Origin: Arthrobacter sp. OAP107
GTDB lineage: Bacteria; Actinomycetota; Actinomycetes; Actinomycetales; Micrococcaceae
Assembly: GCF_040546765.1 (NCBI RefSeq)
Contig: NZ_JBEPOK010000001.1
Location: 2,666,001 to 2,730,000, forward strand
Direction: 5' to 3'
Length of the DNA stretch: 64,000 bases
The notes under the pieces: generated by a model
What the model was told of the DNA's origin: nothing
Databases searched by the model: none
What the model saw: the letters and a program-made list of their open reading frames with translations, nothing else
Shown here: piece after piece, positions 1 through 8,370 of the stretch
How the letters are laid out: every line of letters starts with the position of its first letter
How positions within the stretch are numbered: position 1 is the first letter of the stretch
Made by a program: the position numbers and the translations under genes

Positions 1-545
1 GCGGGGGTGCTTCCCGCGACGATGTTGAGCTTGTCCGTCGCGTTGTACTTCTTGAGCACATCGGGGAGGATTTTCATTTCGCCGGAGCCGGCTTCGATGC
101 CGACGATTTTCGAACCGTACTTGGATGCGTTGTTCACGACGTCTTCGATGGTGTTCTCGGGAACGGACTTTGGTGCGACCAGCACGAGGCGGTCGTTGTC
201 GAAGTAGGGCTTGTCGAGGATGTTCAGCTGGTCCTTGTACTTATCGATGTAGGTTCCGTGCGTAGTGGGAAGCCAGGCGTTGAGGTAGCCGTCAAGGTCT
301 CCACGGGCGATGCCGGCGAATCCGGCGGCCAGGTCCACCTGCTTGGTCTGCAGCGTGTATCCGTGCTGTGAGAGCAGCTCTGTCCAGAGTCCGGTGACGG
401 CAACGGTGTCGTCGTATCCGGCCACGGTGGCCACTGTAATGGTCTTGTCGCTGGCCTGTGCGCCGGGGGCGGTAACTCCGGAGCAGGAGCTGACGCCGGC
501 GGCGAGGAGTGTGCAGGCCAGGAAGGCCCCAATCTTCTTGATCAA
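1..545 (-). CDS. Glycine betaine/proline-type ABC transporter substrate-binding lipoprotein (C-terminus beyond window)
   Basis: Solute receptor of an OpuA/ProU-type importer, anchored outside the membrane. The reverse strand reads from a TTG at 545 with GGAG seven bases upstream. The N-terminus is basic, then hydrophobic, and ends in a lipobox-like AGVSSC at about residues 17-22, so the mature protein should be a lipoprotein. The body has OpuAC features (VAGYDD near the start of the mature domain, LNAWLPTTHGTY in the middle). It runs off the left edge, so only about 180 residues are visible. It lies 42 bp downstream of the permease gene in a proV-proW-proX order. The ligand cannot be fixed from sequence; a quaternary amine or a substrate of the neighbouring catabolic operon are both possible. 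Confidence 0.88.
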   Translation of the reverse strand, partial: MIKKIGAFLACTLLAAGVSSCSGVTAPGAQASDKTITVATVAGYDDTVAVTGLWTELLSQHGYTLQTKQVDLAAGFAGIARGDLDGYLNAWLPTTHGTYIDKYKDQLNILDKPYFDNDRLVLVAPKSVPENTIEDVVNNASKYGSKIVGIEAGSGEMKILPDVLKKYNATDKLNIVAGSTP

Positions 546-587
546 GGTAGGTCTCCGATTGTCTTGTAGAGGTAGCTGAAGGTGGTG

Positions 588-1484
588 TTAGACGGCGGCC
601 GCCGGAGCGGGCGCCTTGACGTCGTTGCGTTGTGCTTTGCGGATGCGGCGGCTGCGCAGGACGTCGCCGATGGAGCGTGCGCCGCTGGTGACGCGGTCCA
701 GGTAGATCGCGAGGATGACAACGGCGAGGCCTCCTTCGAAGCCGCGGGCGGTGTCGAGCTGGGCGACGCCCTGGACGACGACGCCGCCGAGGCCGCCTGC
801 GCCGACCAGTCCTGCGACGACGACCATGGAGAGGGCGAGCATGATGACCTGGTTGACGCCGGCCATGATGGAGGCGAAGGCCAGCGGCAACTGGATGTCC
901 TTGAGGATCAGGCTTTTCTTGGCTCCGAAGGCGGTGGCTGCCTCGAGCAGGTCCGCGTCCAGTTTTCGGATGCCGAGTTCGGTCAGGCGGACGGCTGGCG
1001 GGATGGCGAAGATGATGGTGGCCGCGATGCCGGGGACCATGCCGACGCCGAAGAAGAAGACTGCGGGAATGAGGTAGACGAACACCGGCATTGCCTGCAT
1101 GAGGTCAAGGACCGGGCGGACCACCGCGCTGACCTTTGAATTAAGCGCCGCCCAGATGCCGACAGGGATGCCGATGGCGAGGGAGAAAACGACTGACACC
1201 AGCACGACGGCCAGGGTGGACATGCTCTCGACCCAGAGTCCCATGGAGACGATAAGAAGGAGTGCAAGGACGGAATAGATCGTCAGGCCCAGGCTGCGGG
1301 TGAGGAAGGCTGCTGCTCCGGCCAGCACGGCGATGATCAGGATCGGGTGGAGGCCGACGAAGACTGCCTCCACGTTTCCTACCAGAAGGCTGACCAGCCA
1401 GGAGACGGCGTCGAAGAACCAGCCGAAGTTGGCCAGCGACCAGTCGATGAATGATGCGAACCATGTTCCGACATTAAGCGGCAT
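588..1484 (-). CDS. ABC transporter permease, ProW/OpuAB type
   Basis: Membrane subunit (298 aa) of the betaine/proline-type importer. Several hydrophobic helices flank the inner-membrane-component signature around residues 165-195 (AATAFGAKK followed by the IQLPLAFASI segment), which contacts the ATPase. Its ATG overlaps the 3' end of the ATPase gene by 11 bp, indicating translational coupling in a leftward operon with the substrate-binding protein. Length and topology match ProW-like permeases that lack the long N-terminal extension of E. coli ProW. Confidence 0.9.
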   Translation of the reverse strand: MPLNVGTWFASFIDWSLANFGWFFDAVSWLVSLLVGNVEAVFVGLHPILIIAVLAGAAAFLTRSLGLTIYSVLALLLIVSMGLWVESMSTLAVVLVSVVFSLAIGIPVGIWAALNSKVSAVVRPVLDLMQAMPVFVYLIPAVFFFGVGMVPGIAATIIFAIPPAVRLTELGIRKLDADLLEAATAFGAKKSLILKDIQLPLAFASIMAGVNQVIMLALSMVVVAGLVGAGGLGGVVVQGVAQLDTARGFEGGLAVVILAIYLDRVTSGARSIGDVLRSRRIRKAQRNDVKAPAPAAAV

Positions 1485-2535
1485 TGTTGCTGTTCCCCTT
1501 GCTGGGTGAGAGGGCCGAGAAGACGTCCCCGGCGGTGATCTTGCCGATGATGGCCCCTTGCTCGTCGAGGACTTCCACGGGGTCTGCGCCGGCGGCGAGG
1601 ATGGGCAGGAGGTCGTGGACGATTGTGCCCTCCGGTACCCGCGCCAAGGACGATGCGGGCAGGTCTACCGCCTGTCCTGCCGTACCGTGGCGGGCGGTCC
1701 GGCGTGCGATCATGCCGGCGGTGAGTACCCGGCTGCGATCGACTTCGGTGACGAACGCCTCGATGTAGGGATCTGCCGGTGCCTCGAGCAGGTCCAGGGC
1801 GGTGCCGCACTGGACGTTCTTGCCCTGCTTCATCACCATGATCTTGTCGCCGAGGTACATTGCCTCGTTGAGGTCGTGCGTAACGAAGATGATGGTTTTC
1901 TTGAAATTCTGTTGCAGCTTGATCAGCAGCTCCTGCATGTCCTTGCGGATCAGTGGATCAAGGGCGCTGAACGGTTCGTCCATCAGCAGGATTTCGGCGT
2001 CGGTGGCCAACGCCCGGGCCAGCCCGACGCGCTGTTTCATGCCACCGCTGAGCTGGTCCGGCAGGGCGTGGATGCGGTCTCCCAGGCCCACGATGGCAAG
2101 GGCTTCTGCCGCCTTGGCTTCCCGTGCTTCCTTGTCCACGCCGCGGACCTTCAGCCCGAAGGCCACATTGTCCACGAGGGACTTGTGCGGGAACAGCCCG
2201 AAATGCTGGAAAACCATGTTGATGGTCCGGTTCCGGTAGTCGCGCAGGGCGGCCGGCGCCAGTGAACGGACATCCTTGCCATCGACCGTGATGGTGCCGT
2301 CGCTGGCGTCAATAAGCCGGTTGACCATGCGGATGATGGTCGACTTGCCCGAACCGGACAGGCCCATGATGACAAAGATCTGGCCGCGCTTCACCTCGAA
2401 CGAGACGTCATCGACCGCGGTGAAGCCCTTTTGGCCGGACGTCGGGGGCAGGAGCCCGAACATCCGCCGGGCGCCGCCGAGGTGGAAGACCTTGGAGAGG
2501 TTTTCCACACGAATGAAGGGCTTGTCAGAGTCCAT
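1474..2535 (-). CDS. ABC transporter ATP-binding protein, ProV/OpuAA type, with partial CBS region
   Basis: ATPase of the importer. From the chosen start (353 aa) the Walker A motif GLSGSGKST is at about 58-66. The signature LSGGMKQRV and Walker B ILLMDEPFSALD follow in order. A C-terminal segment (about 270-353) resembles the CBS regulatory module of ProV proteins that gates activity by ionic strength. I chose the ATG at 2535 because it is preceded by GAGGA and begins the conserved N-terminus MDSDKPFIRV. An in-frame ATG at 2586, also with GAGGA, and an open frame to 2694 are alternatives. First gene of the leftward operon. Confidence 0.9.
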   Translation of the reverse strand: MDSDKPFIRVENLSKVFHLGGARRMFGLLPPTSGQKGFTAVDDVSFEVKRGQIFVIMGLSGSGKSTIIRMVNRLIDASDGTITVDGKDVRSLAPAALRDYRNRTINMVFQHFGLFPHKSLVDNVAFGLKVRGVDKEAREAKAAEALAIVGLGDRIHALPDQLSGGMKQRVGLARALATDAEILLMDEPFSALDPLIRKDMQELLIKLQQNFKKTIIFVTHDLNEAMYLGDKIMVMKQGKNVQCGTALDLLEAPADPYIEAFVTEVDRSRVLTAGMIARRTARHGTAGQAVDLPASSLARVPEGTIVHDLLPILAAGADPVEVLDEQGAIIGKITAGDVFSALSPSKGNSNNAA

Positions 2536-2705
2536 AGGTTCCTCGCGCTGAAGGGTGGTCTGTAATGCAAGGGGCTGGGCTGTCATGAATTCCTCAGTAA
2601 TGAATGTCTGGTCCAGCACTTCCGCGGGTTCGACGATGAAGCCGTGAAAGGACGAAAGGGCTTCTGCCCGATAAGGGGCGCAGATACTGCTCACACTCTA
2701 GTTCG

Positions 2706-2724
2706 GTGTTCATACAGTGAACAC
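2706..2724. promoter_or_regulatory. Palindromic operator 1, GTGTTCA-N5-TGAACAC
   Basis: Perfect 7-bp inverted repeat (GTGTTCA TACAG TGAACAC) in the divergent intergenic region, upstream of proV. It shares the GTTCA-N5-TGAAC core with sites at 2996, 7916 and 8190. The probable ligand is the IclR regulator encoded at 6249-7043, so the ABC transporter would belong to the same regulon as the monooxygenase operon. Binding is inferred. Confidence 0.7.
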
Positions 2725-2970
2725 TTCGGTTAGTTGGTGATCATGAGCATAGGGTGATGTTTATCACTACGTCAAGATGTGAACGGCAAGTTCAAACAAG
2801 GCGCCCTCTGGGGCTGCCTGCCCTTAGGCCAGATGCATCCGATGCTGCTTGGGCTGTCAGGACAGTCCAGCGTGTGCTTACTGCTGCCGGGGAGGTTGAC
2901 GCGCTGCGCTTCCCGTTTTCTGGCGGGAATGATCGGTGCGCTTGACGATGTGGCGTGCACCACTCTACCG

Positions 2971-3010
2971 TTGATGTTCAGTAGATAAATGGTACGTTCA
3001 CTGAGTGAAC
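2971..3010 (+). promoter_or_regulatory. Promoter with overlapping operator 2 for the monooxygenase operon
   Basis: A TTGATG -35-like hexamer (2971-2976) and a TACGTT -10-like hexamer (2993-2998) lie 16 bp apart. The perfect palindrome GTTCA-CTGAG-TGAAC occupies 2996-3010, overlapping the -10 and ending 18 bp before the chosen ATG. This is where a repressor would block initiation. The promoter hexamers are only approximate; the palindrome is exact. Confidence 0.6.
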
Positions 3011-3028
3011 ACGTCGCAAGGAATAACT

Positions 3029-4414
3029 ATGACAAAGCAGATGAAGATGTTTGCCTTTGACTTCAACGGGCCAGCGCACCTTTCCGCCGGCCTGTGGCGG
3101 CATGAGAAGGACGGCAGCGCCGAGTACACCAACGTGCACCGCTGGGTTGAGTACGCGCGGCTGCTGGAGAACGCTGGTTTCGACGGCATCTTTTTCGCCG
3201 ACAACAACGGCTACCACGACAAGTACAACGGCAGTGTGGACGGCGCCCTGCGCGACGCTGCACAGATCCCGGCCAACGACCCGGCCTACCTGATTCCTGC
3301 GATGGCCGCGGGGACGAAACACCTGGGCTTTGGCGTGACTTCGTCCACGGCCTATGACCACCCTTACGCGCTGGCCCGGAAGTTCGCCACCCTCGACCAC
3401 CTCACCGGCGGCCGCATCGGCTGGAACGTCGTGACCTCCTACTCCGACAGCGCAGCCCGCAACCTGGGAACCGGCACCCAGACGGCGCACGATGACCGCT
3501 ACGAAATCGCCGAGGAGTTCATCGACGTCGCGCTCAAGCTTTGGGAAGGCTCGTGGGACGACGACGCCGTCGTCCGCGACAAGGAGACACGTACCTACGT
3601 GGACCCCAGCCGGGTCCACGAAATCGGCCATGCCGGTAAGCACTTCACCGTACCGGGGATCTTCCTCTGCGAACCGTCCCCCCAGCGCACCCCGGTGATC
3701 TTCCAGGCCGGCGGTTCACCGCGCGGCGTGGAACTGGCAGCCAAAACCGCCGAGGCCGTCTTCATGAACTCCGCCACGAAGGCCGGCCTGAAGAAACAGA
3801 TCGACGCCCTGCGCGCCAAGGCCGTCGAGGTCGGCCGCCAACCCTCGCACATCGCTGTCCTACAGATGATCACCATCATCAGCGCGGCCACCGACGAGGA
3901 GGCGCAGGCCAAGTACCAGGAATACCTGCAATACGTTGACTACGACGGCGCCATGGCACGGTACAGCGGCTGGACCGGCCTGGACATGGCCCAGTTCGAC
4001 CCGGACGAGCCGTTCGAAAACGTCCAGACCAACGCCGGCCAGACCATGGTCAACTTCTTCACCAAGATCGACCCGGACAAGCGCTGGACCCCCCGCGACA
4101 TCGCCGAATACAACGGCATCGGCGGCACCTCGCCGGTAATCGTCGGCGGCCCCCAGACCGTGGCGGATGAACTGGCCTCCTGGATCGAGGAGACCGGAGC
4201 GGACGGCTTCAACATCTCTCACGCGGTCAAGTTCGGCGACATCGAGGACTTCGCCCGCCACGTCGTCCCCGAACTCCAGACCCGGGGCCTCATGCGCACC
4301 GCCTACGACGGCGACACGCTGCGCGAAACGCTTTTCGGCGCCGGACAGAAGCGGCTCGCTTCAGACCACCCCGGCGCCGCTTACCACCATTCCCTCACCA
4401 CCCAGGCACAATAG
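3029..4414 (+). CDS. LLM-class FMN-dependent monooxygenase (NtaA/SnaA/DszA-like)
   Basis: Luciferase-like TIM-barrel oxygenase (461 aa) of the two-component group that uses reduced FMN supplied by a separate reductase. Family features include the N-terminal MFAFDFNGPAH, the LARKFATLDHLTGGRIGWNVVTS segment split by a conserved glycine-rich turn, and HAGKHFTVPG followed by SPQRTPVIFQAGGS. I start at the ATG at 3029, preceded by AAGGA seven bases away. The GTG at 3005 in the same frame lies inside operator 2. The next gene is a flavin reductase, the expected partner. The substrate is unknown; relatives attack chelators, sulfonated or sulfur heterocycles and alkane-type compounds. Confidence 0.88.
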   Translation: MTKQMKMFAFDFNGPAHLSAGLWRHEKDGSAEYTNVHRWVEYARLLENAGFDGIFFADNNGYHDKYNGSVDGALRDAAQIPANDPAYLIPAMAAGTKHLGFGVTSSTAYDHPYALARKFATLDHLTGGRIGWNVVTSYSDSAARNLGTGTQTAHDDRYEIAEEFIDVALKLWEGSWDDDAVVRDKETRTYVDPSRVHEIGHAGKHFTVPGIFLCEPSPQRTPVIFQAGGSPRGVELAAKTAEAVFMNSATKAGLKKQIDALRAKAVEVGRQPSHIAVLQMITIISAATDEEAQAKYQEYLQYVDYDGAMARYSGWTGLDMAQFDPDEPFENVQTNAGQTMVNFFTKIDPDKRWTPRDIAEYNGIGGTSPVIVGGPQTVADELASWIEETGADGFNISHAVKFGDIEDFARHVVPELQTRGLMRTAYDGDTLRETLFGAGQKRLASDHPGAAYHHSLTTQAQ

Positions 4415-4426
4415 GCAGGCCCAAAA

Positions 4427-4981
4427 ATGTCCATCATCGTCACCGCCGAGACCCCCTCGATCGACCCGGCCATGCAGCGCCAGGTGTTCGGCGCCCTGCC
4501 CACGGGCGTCACCGCGATCACAGGCCTGACCGAGGACGGCACTCCCCGCGGGTTCGTCGTCGGCACGTTCCAGTCCCTCTCCCTCGAACCGCCCCTGGTC
4601 ACGTTCTGCGTCGACAAGTCCTCAAGCACCTGGCCGACCCTGAGATCCCTGGGCCGCTTCACCGCGAACATCCTCTCCACGGAACAGCTGCCGGTATGCC
4701 GAGCGCTCTCCCGCAAGGGCGATGAAAAGTTCAACGGCGTCGAATACGAAACCAGCCCCATCGGCACCCCCCGCATCCTGGGAGCCACCGCCTGGGTCGA
4801 CTGCGAAGTGCTCTCCGAGGTCGTCGCAGGCGACCACTACATGATCGTCGGTTCCATCGAGGAACTCGTCCCCGGCGAAGGGGAAGCCCTCCTGTTCCGC
4901 GGCGGCAAATTCGGCGAGTTCAACCAGTGGCCGGCTCCTGCTCCTGCCGGAACTTCGGCCCCTACCGGAAAGGCTTTATGA
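4427..4981 (+). CDS. Flavin reductase domain protein (FMN reductase partner)
   Basis: A 184-aa HpaC-like protein with a split-barrel FMN-binding domain. Hallmarks are FGALPTGVTAITG near the N-terminus, the SLSLEPPLVTFCVDKSSST region that contacts flavin, and a late GDHYMIVGSIEEL segment. It probably makes reduced FMN for the monooxygenase encoded 12 bp upstream. Its TGA at 4979-4981 is followed two bases later by the next ATG, so the three genes are tightly coupled. The Ala/Pro-rich last 15 residues are probably disordered. Confidence 0.88.
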   Translation: MSIIVTAETPSIDPAMQRQVFGALPTGVTAITGLTEDGTPRGFVVGTFQSLSLEPPLVTFCVDKSSSTWPTLRSLGRFTANILSTEQLPVCRALSRKGDEKFNGVEYETSPIGTPRILGATAWVDCEVLSEVVAGDHYMIVGSIEELVPGEGEALLFRGGKFGEFNQWPAPAPAGTSAPTGKAL

Positions 4982-4982
4982 A

Positions 4983-5432
4983 ATGACCAGCATGCTTGAG
5001 CGCGTGACACAGGCCTGGACCAAGGCCTGGGGTGAGGGGGACACCGCTGCCTTCGAACGCCTCGTCGCCCCCGACTACGAACGGCAGTCAAAGTCCGGAT
5101 CGGAAGGTCTCCCCGAGGTGGTCCAGCAGATCGAGGACTCCCACCGGGCCTTCAGCGACTTCCAGGTCAAGGTCCTTCGGGCCATCGAAAACGACAACCT
5201 CGTGGCCATCCACTGGGAAACCGTCGGCAAGCACACCGGTGAGTTCATGGGCGTCCCCCCGACGGGCCGTACCGTGACCGTCCAGGGTGCCTCCTTCATC
5301 AGCCACCGCGACGGCCTCATCACCGCCGAAGCGGTCGTCTGGGACCCCCGCGAAATGTTGTCCTCCATGAGCATCTGGCACCTCGGTGACCCGCGCTCCC
5401 AGCGCCGAAAGACAGAGAAAATTGCCGATTAA
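4983..5432 (+). CDS. SnoaL-like (NTF2-fold) ester cyclase/isomerase family protein
   Basis: A 149-aa single-domain protein with the NTF2-like opening in which a helix is followed by AWGEGDTAAFERLVAPDY. Later comes the HTGEFMGVPPTGRTV stretch typical of SnoaL-like polyketide-cyclase relatives. In catabolic operons such proteins often act as small hydrolases, isomerases or dehydratases on an oxygenase product. Nothing here fixes the reaction. It starts one base after the flavin reductase stop and overlaps the next gene, so it belongs to the operon. Confidence 0.75.
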   Translation: MTSMLERVTQAWTKAWGEGDTAAFERLVAPDYERQSKSGSEGLPEVVQQIEDSHRAFSDFQVKVLRAIENDNLVAIHWETVGKHTGEFMGVPPTGRTVTVQGASFISHRDGLITAEAVVWDPREMLSSMSIWHLGDPRSQRRKTEKIAD

Positions 5433-6210
5433 CATCGCCGACACGGCCCAGCGCATCCTGGATGCCAAGGCCACACGGACTCCCGTCGACATCCTGATCC
5501 GGGACGAGGACGCACCCACCGTCGCCGATGCGTTCCGCGTCCAGCAGGAAGTGATCCGCCGCCAGGTGGCCGCTGGCGACAAGGTAGCCGGTTTCAAGCT
5601 CGGGAATATTGCCAAGGCAATGCAGGCCAAGTTCGGCGTCGATGAACCCGACTACGGGTATTTGCTCGCAAGCCAGTTCTACCCCGAGAACCTGCCCCGT
5701 TCCGAGGACGAGTTCATCAAGCCCTTCGTCGAACTGGAACCGGCCTTCGTCCTCAAGCACGACGTCGGAGGCCCGCACGTGACCGTGGCGGACATCATCG
5801 CCGCGACCGACTTCGTGGTCCCCGCCCTGGAAATCATCGACTCCCGGGTACGGGACTGGAATATCGGCATCTTCGACACGCTGGCCGACAGCGGCTCCGG
5901 CGCCGGCGTCATCCTCGGCGGCCAGCCACGGAAGCTCAGCGAAGTGAACCTCTCCGACACCCCTGGGGTAATCACTTTCGATGGTGAAGCCGTCGCCGAG
6001 GGGAACACCAACGCGATCTACGGCAGCCCGCTCTCGGCCCTGGTATGGCTGTGCCACCGCATCGCCGAATACGACATCACACTGCGGGCCGGCCAGCTGA
6101 TCCTCCCGGGCAGCTGCCTTGCCGCGGCCAGGATGGTCCCCGGTACCCGCATCACCGGCCGTTTCGAAGGCTGGGGGGAAGTCAGCTTCGACTACACCGC
6201 CGCCGGTTAG
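5422..6210 (+). CDS. 2-keto-4-pentenoate hydratase/FAH-superfamily enzyme (MhpD-like)
   Basis: About 262 aa. The MhpD-like features are RVQQEVIRRQVAAGDKVAGFK (split by a variable Gly), the DYGYLLAS turn, the EPAFVLK metal-binding stretch and the C-terminal AARMVPGTRITGRFEGWGEV region. Such enzymes hydrate 2-hydroxypenta-dienoates or decarboxylate oxalocrotonate-type acids downstream of ring cleavage. The start is uncertain. A TTG at 5422 overlaps the previous gene by 11 bp and fits the family N-terminus; a GTG at 5386 would add 12 residues with a 47-bp overlap. Fourth gene of the operon, 38 bp before the regulator. Confidence 0.82.
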   Translation: MPINIADTAQRILDAKATRTPVDILIRDEDAPTVADAFRVQQEVIRRQVAAGDKVAGFKLGNIAKAMQAKFGVDEPDYGYLLASQFYPENLPRSEDEFIKPFVELEPAFVLKHDVGGPHVTVADIIAATDFVVPALEIIDSRVRDWNIGIFDTLADSGSGAGVILGGQPRKLSEVNLSDTPGVITFDGEAVAEGNTNAIYGSPLSALVWLCHRIAEYDITLRAGQLILPGSCLAAARMVPGTRITGRFEGWGEVSFDYTAAG

Positions 6211-6248
6211 GGTTGAGTAGACCACTACTTGAAAGGCCCCCACCGACG

Positions 6249-7043
6249 ATGAGCACCAGCCAGGAACCACCCCAGCCAGGTTACGCGTCCAACCGCTCAG
6301 TGACCCGGGCCATCCGGGTACTGCGCGCGCTGGCGGCATCGGGAGCCCCCATGACGGTCACCGATGTCGCCAAGAAAATCGACCTGGCACGCGCCACAAC
6401 CTTCCGCCTCCTGATGACGCTGGAGGAAGAAGGCATCGTGGACCGCCAGGACACGCTGTACTCCCTGGGGTGGGACCTGGGCCGCATCGCCCAGTCAGTC
6501 GACCCTGCTTCGGGGCTGGTGCCGCGGATCAAGGACATCCTTCAGGAATTTGCGAACGAGACGAACGAGACCGTCACGTTCAGCCTCAGGCGCGGCCTGT
6601 ACGAGCTGGACGTGGTGCTTCAGGCATCGCCCCGCCTCCTGGGCATCACGATGTCCGAGATGTACGGCATGCACTGGCCGCATCACGCCTCTGCCACCGG
6701 CAAGCTGCTGCTGGCCGAACTCACTGAGGACCAGCTGCATATGGCTGTGGGTGACCGGCTCGAGGCCCTCACCGCAGCAACGATCACCAATTACGAGGAC
6801 CTGGTCCGGGAACTGAAAGCCGTCCGCGAACGCGGCTGGGCCAGCACCATCGAGGAACTCGAAGATGGCATCATTGCCTTCGCTGCCCCCGTGAGGGACT
6901 CTGTCGGGGCCCTCGTGGGTGCTGTGGCCATCGTTGGCCCCCGCCACCGCATGGACAACGAAGAAAAACAGGCGGAGCTGCCAGACCTCCTGATTGCGGC
7001 CGCCGAACGCATGCAGCAGCGGATGAACCCTCCGCAGGCATAA
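6249..7043 (+). CDS. IclR-family transcriptional regulator
   Basis: A 264-aa protein with an N-terminal winged helix-turn-helix (about residues 15-75; RSVTRAIRVLRALA, then the VTDVAKKIDLARATTFRLL recognition region). The C-terminal IclR effector domain contains HWPHHASATGKLLLAEL and the RERGWASTIEELEDGIIAFAAPV segment, which is interrupted by the usual loop. IclR proteins sense aromatic or other carboxylic acids and bind short palindromes. It is the only regulator in the left catabolic region, so it is the obvious candidate for the four GTTCA-N5-TGAAC sites. It closes the operon; a strong hairpin lies 70 bp downstream. Confidence 0.9.
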   Translation: MSTSQEPPQPGYASNRSVTRAIRVLRALAASGAPMTVTDVAKKIDLARATTFRLLMTLEEEGIVDRQDTLYSLGWDLGRIAQSVDPASGLVPRIKDILQEFANETNETVTFSLRRGLYELDVVLQASPRLLGITMSEMYGMHWPHHASATGKLLLAELTEDQLHMAVGDRLEALTAATITNYEDLVRELKAVRERGWASTIEELEDGIIAFAAPVRDSVGALVGAVAIVGPRHRMDNEEKQAELPDLLIAAAERMQQRMNPPQA

Positions 7044-7110
7044 CAATCACCGCCTGTCCGGGCGGTTCTTCGGACGCGCTTAATCCCCTGACCGGGTCCA
7101 ATAAACAAAG

Positions 7111-7158
7111 CAAGGGCAGTGCCGGAAAACACGGATTACCGGCACTGCCTTGTTGTTC
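7111..7158. terminator. Bidirectional intrinsic terminator between iclR-type and Nudix genes
   Basis: Arms GGCAGTGCCGG (7115-7125) and CCGGCACTGCC (7139-7149) form an 11-bp perfect stem with a 13-base loop. TTGTTGTT follows on the plus strand, and a pyrimidine/A-rich flank serves the minus strand. It sits between convergent genes. Confidence 0.85.
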
Positions 7159-7165
7159 TAAGCCT

Positions 7166-7624
7166 TCAGCGGACGAGGTGTCCGGTCGCCTCCAGTACCG
7201 AGTCGAGCCAGGAAACCCTGTTGGTGAAACGGGCCGTCTTGCCCGGAAGAGTCCAGCGGTAGGACTCGTGTTCCCAGTCCAGCGACAACCGCCGACGGGA
7301 CGTGACAGCAGTAAAGGTGTGAACCAGCCATGGTGTTCCTGACCCGTCGCTGAGCATCAGGACCGGTCCCTCGCGGAGCTCAAGGAGATCGCCCGTTGCC
7401 AGCCCTGTCTCCTCGAACAGTTCCCGGAACGCCTGTTCCTCCGGCGAAGCATCCGGCTCCAGGTATCCGGTGACGCAGTGCCAGCGGCCCCTGTCATGTG
7501 CCAGATCCCGGCTCCGCTTCAACAGAGCGATTTTGTCCCGCCACTCGACAACCACGGCGACAACCTTCCGCCCCGGTGACGGAGCCGGAGCCTGCATCCT
7601 TGTGAAATCGGCGATGGTGCTCAT
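7166..7624 (-). CDS. Nudix hydrolase (paralogue 1)
   Basis: A 152-aa protein that hydrolyses a nucleoside diphosphate linked to another moiety; the substrate is unknown. The canonical Nudix box is complete: G-x5-E-x7-REL-x-EE-x-G-L, running from GYLEPDAS to ELFEETGL. I start at the ATG at 7624, preceded by AGGGGG six bases upstream; the frame stays open to 7711. The C-terminal WEHESYRW, FTNRVSWLDSVLEATGH region is closely repeated in the second Nudix gene at 60327-60833, so the two are paralogues on opposite sides of the island. Confidence 0.87.
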   Translation of the reverse strand: MSTIADFTRMQAPAPSPGRKVVAVVVEWRDKIALLKRSRDLAHDRGRWHCVTGYLEPDASPEEQAFRELFEETGLATGDLLELREGPVLMLSDGSGTPWLVHTFTAVTSRRRLSLDWEHESYRWTLPGKTARFTNRVSWLDSVLEATGHLVR

Positions 7625-7915
7625 ACCGGTCCCCCTAACCGCTGCCGCCAGACCGTTTCGGGCACCCTGGAACGGAAGGAGTGAGCCTGCTCCAGGTAGA
7701 TCTCCTCCCAAGGGGAAGAGGCCCTACGGATGCCAGGGCCCAGCCCCCGGGTCCCGGCGTGATTGCGTTCTGCCGGGTCAGCAGCCCCATCCGCCCGATC
7801 CGTCCGGACCGGCCCGGAACGAAAGACAATCGTCAACGGGACTTCCCCTCTCCTACGACCACAATCTGCTCTGACTACAACGTTCAACTGCCACGCCTGG
7901 CATTTTGAACGTAGC

Positions 7916-7930
7916 GTTCATCAGATGAAT
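7916..7930. promoter_or_regulatory. Operator 3, GTTCA-TCAGA-TGAAT
   Basis: One mismatch from the GTTCA-N5-TGAAC consensus. A TGAAC half-site at 7906-7910 adds an outward-facing palindrome (TGAAC-GTAGC-GTTCA), giving three spaced half-sites. It lies 9 bp before the ATG at 7940, the same arrangement as operator 2 before the monooxygenase. Confidence 0.55.
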
Positions 7931-8189
7931 GAAATAACTATGACATGGGTAACAGGACGTGGGCAAGGTCCGCCCGTTTCGCTGTCCGGGCCTGCTGTAC
8001 CGCGCTCCACGGCCGCCGAGCTTTGCCTGAGGCCCAGCTATGCCGAGGTGCAGACGTGCCGTAGGGGGCAGGCTCGTTGATCAGATTCCCGCAATTCAGG
8101 CGCGCAGGGAGCCGGGGTTATCGCTGGCAGTCGAGGGGTTCGCCCCGCCAGGGATTCGCGGGGGGCACGCAGGAAGCCTCGAAGCGTTC

Positions 8190-8204
8190 GTTCATCCAGT
8201 GAAC
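8190..8204. promoter_or_regulatory. Operator 4, GTTCA-TCCAG-TGAAC
   Basis: Perfect palindrome, extended by one pair to CGTTCA-N5-TGAACG. It lies about 570 bp upstream of the MFS gene and 167 bp upstream of the small frame at 8371, so it probably controls the MFS/aldehyde dehydrogenase transcript through a long leader. Same core as operators 1 and 2. Confidence 0.6.
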
Positions 8205-8370
8205 GTTTTGTTCAAAAAACTTGCATTTCAACGTGGTGCGGGCCACAATAAAGATGCGGCCGAACCACGACCGCAATCCATAATCTTCAACGGACGGGGC
8301 ACTGGCTGTCCCCGGACTGCAACTGGGGCGATGATGCCCCCTTACGAAAAAGGGTTCCGAGGAGGACACC

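Noticed and set aside
3005..3028. GTG at 3005 as the start of the LLM monooxygenase
   Set aside because: It lies inside operator 2 and has no ribosome-binding site; the ATG at 3029 has AAGGA at good spacing.
5088..6339. Long minus-strand frames opposite the monooxygenase operon
   Set aside because: They are antisense shadows of well-supported genes in GC-rich DNA, with low-complexity composition and no family features.
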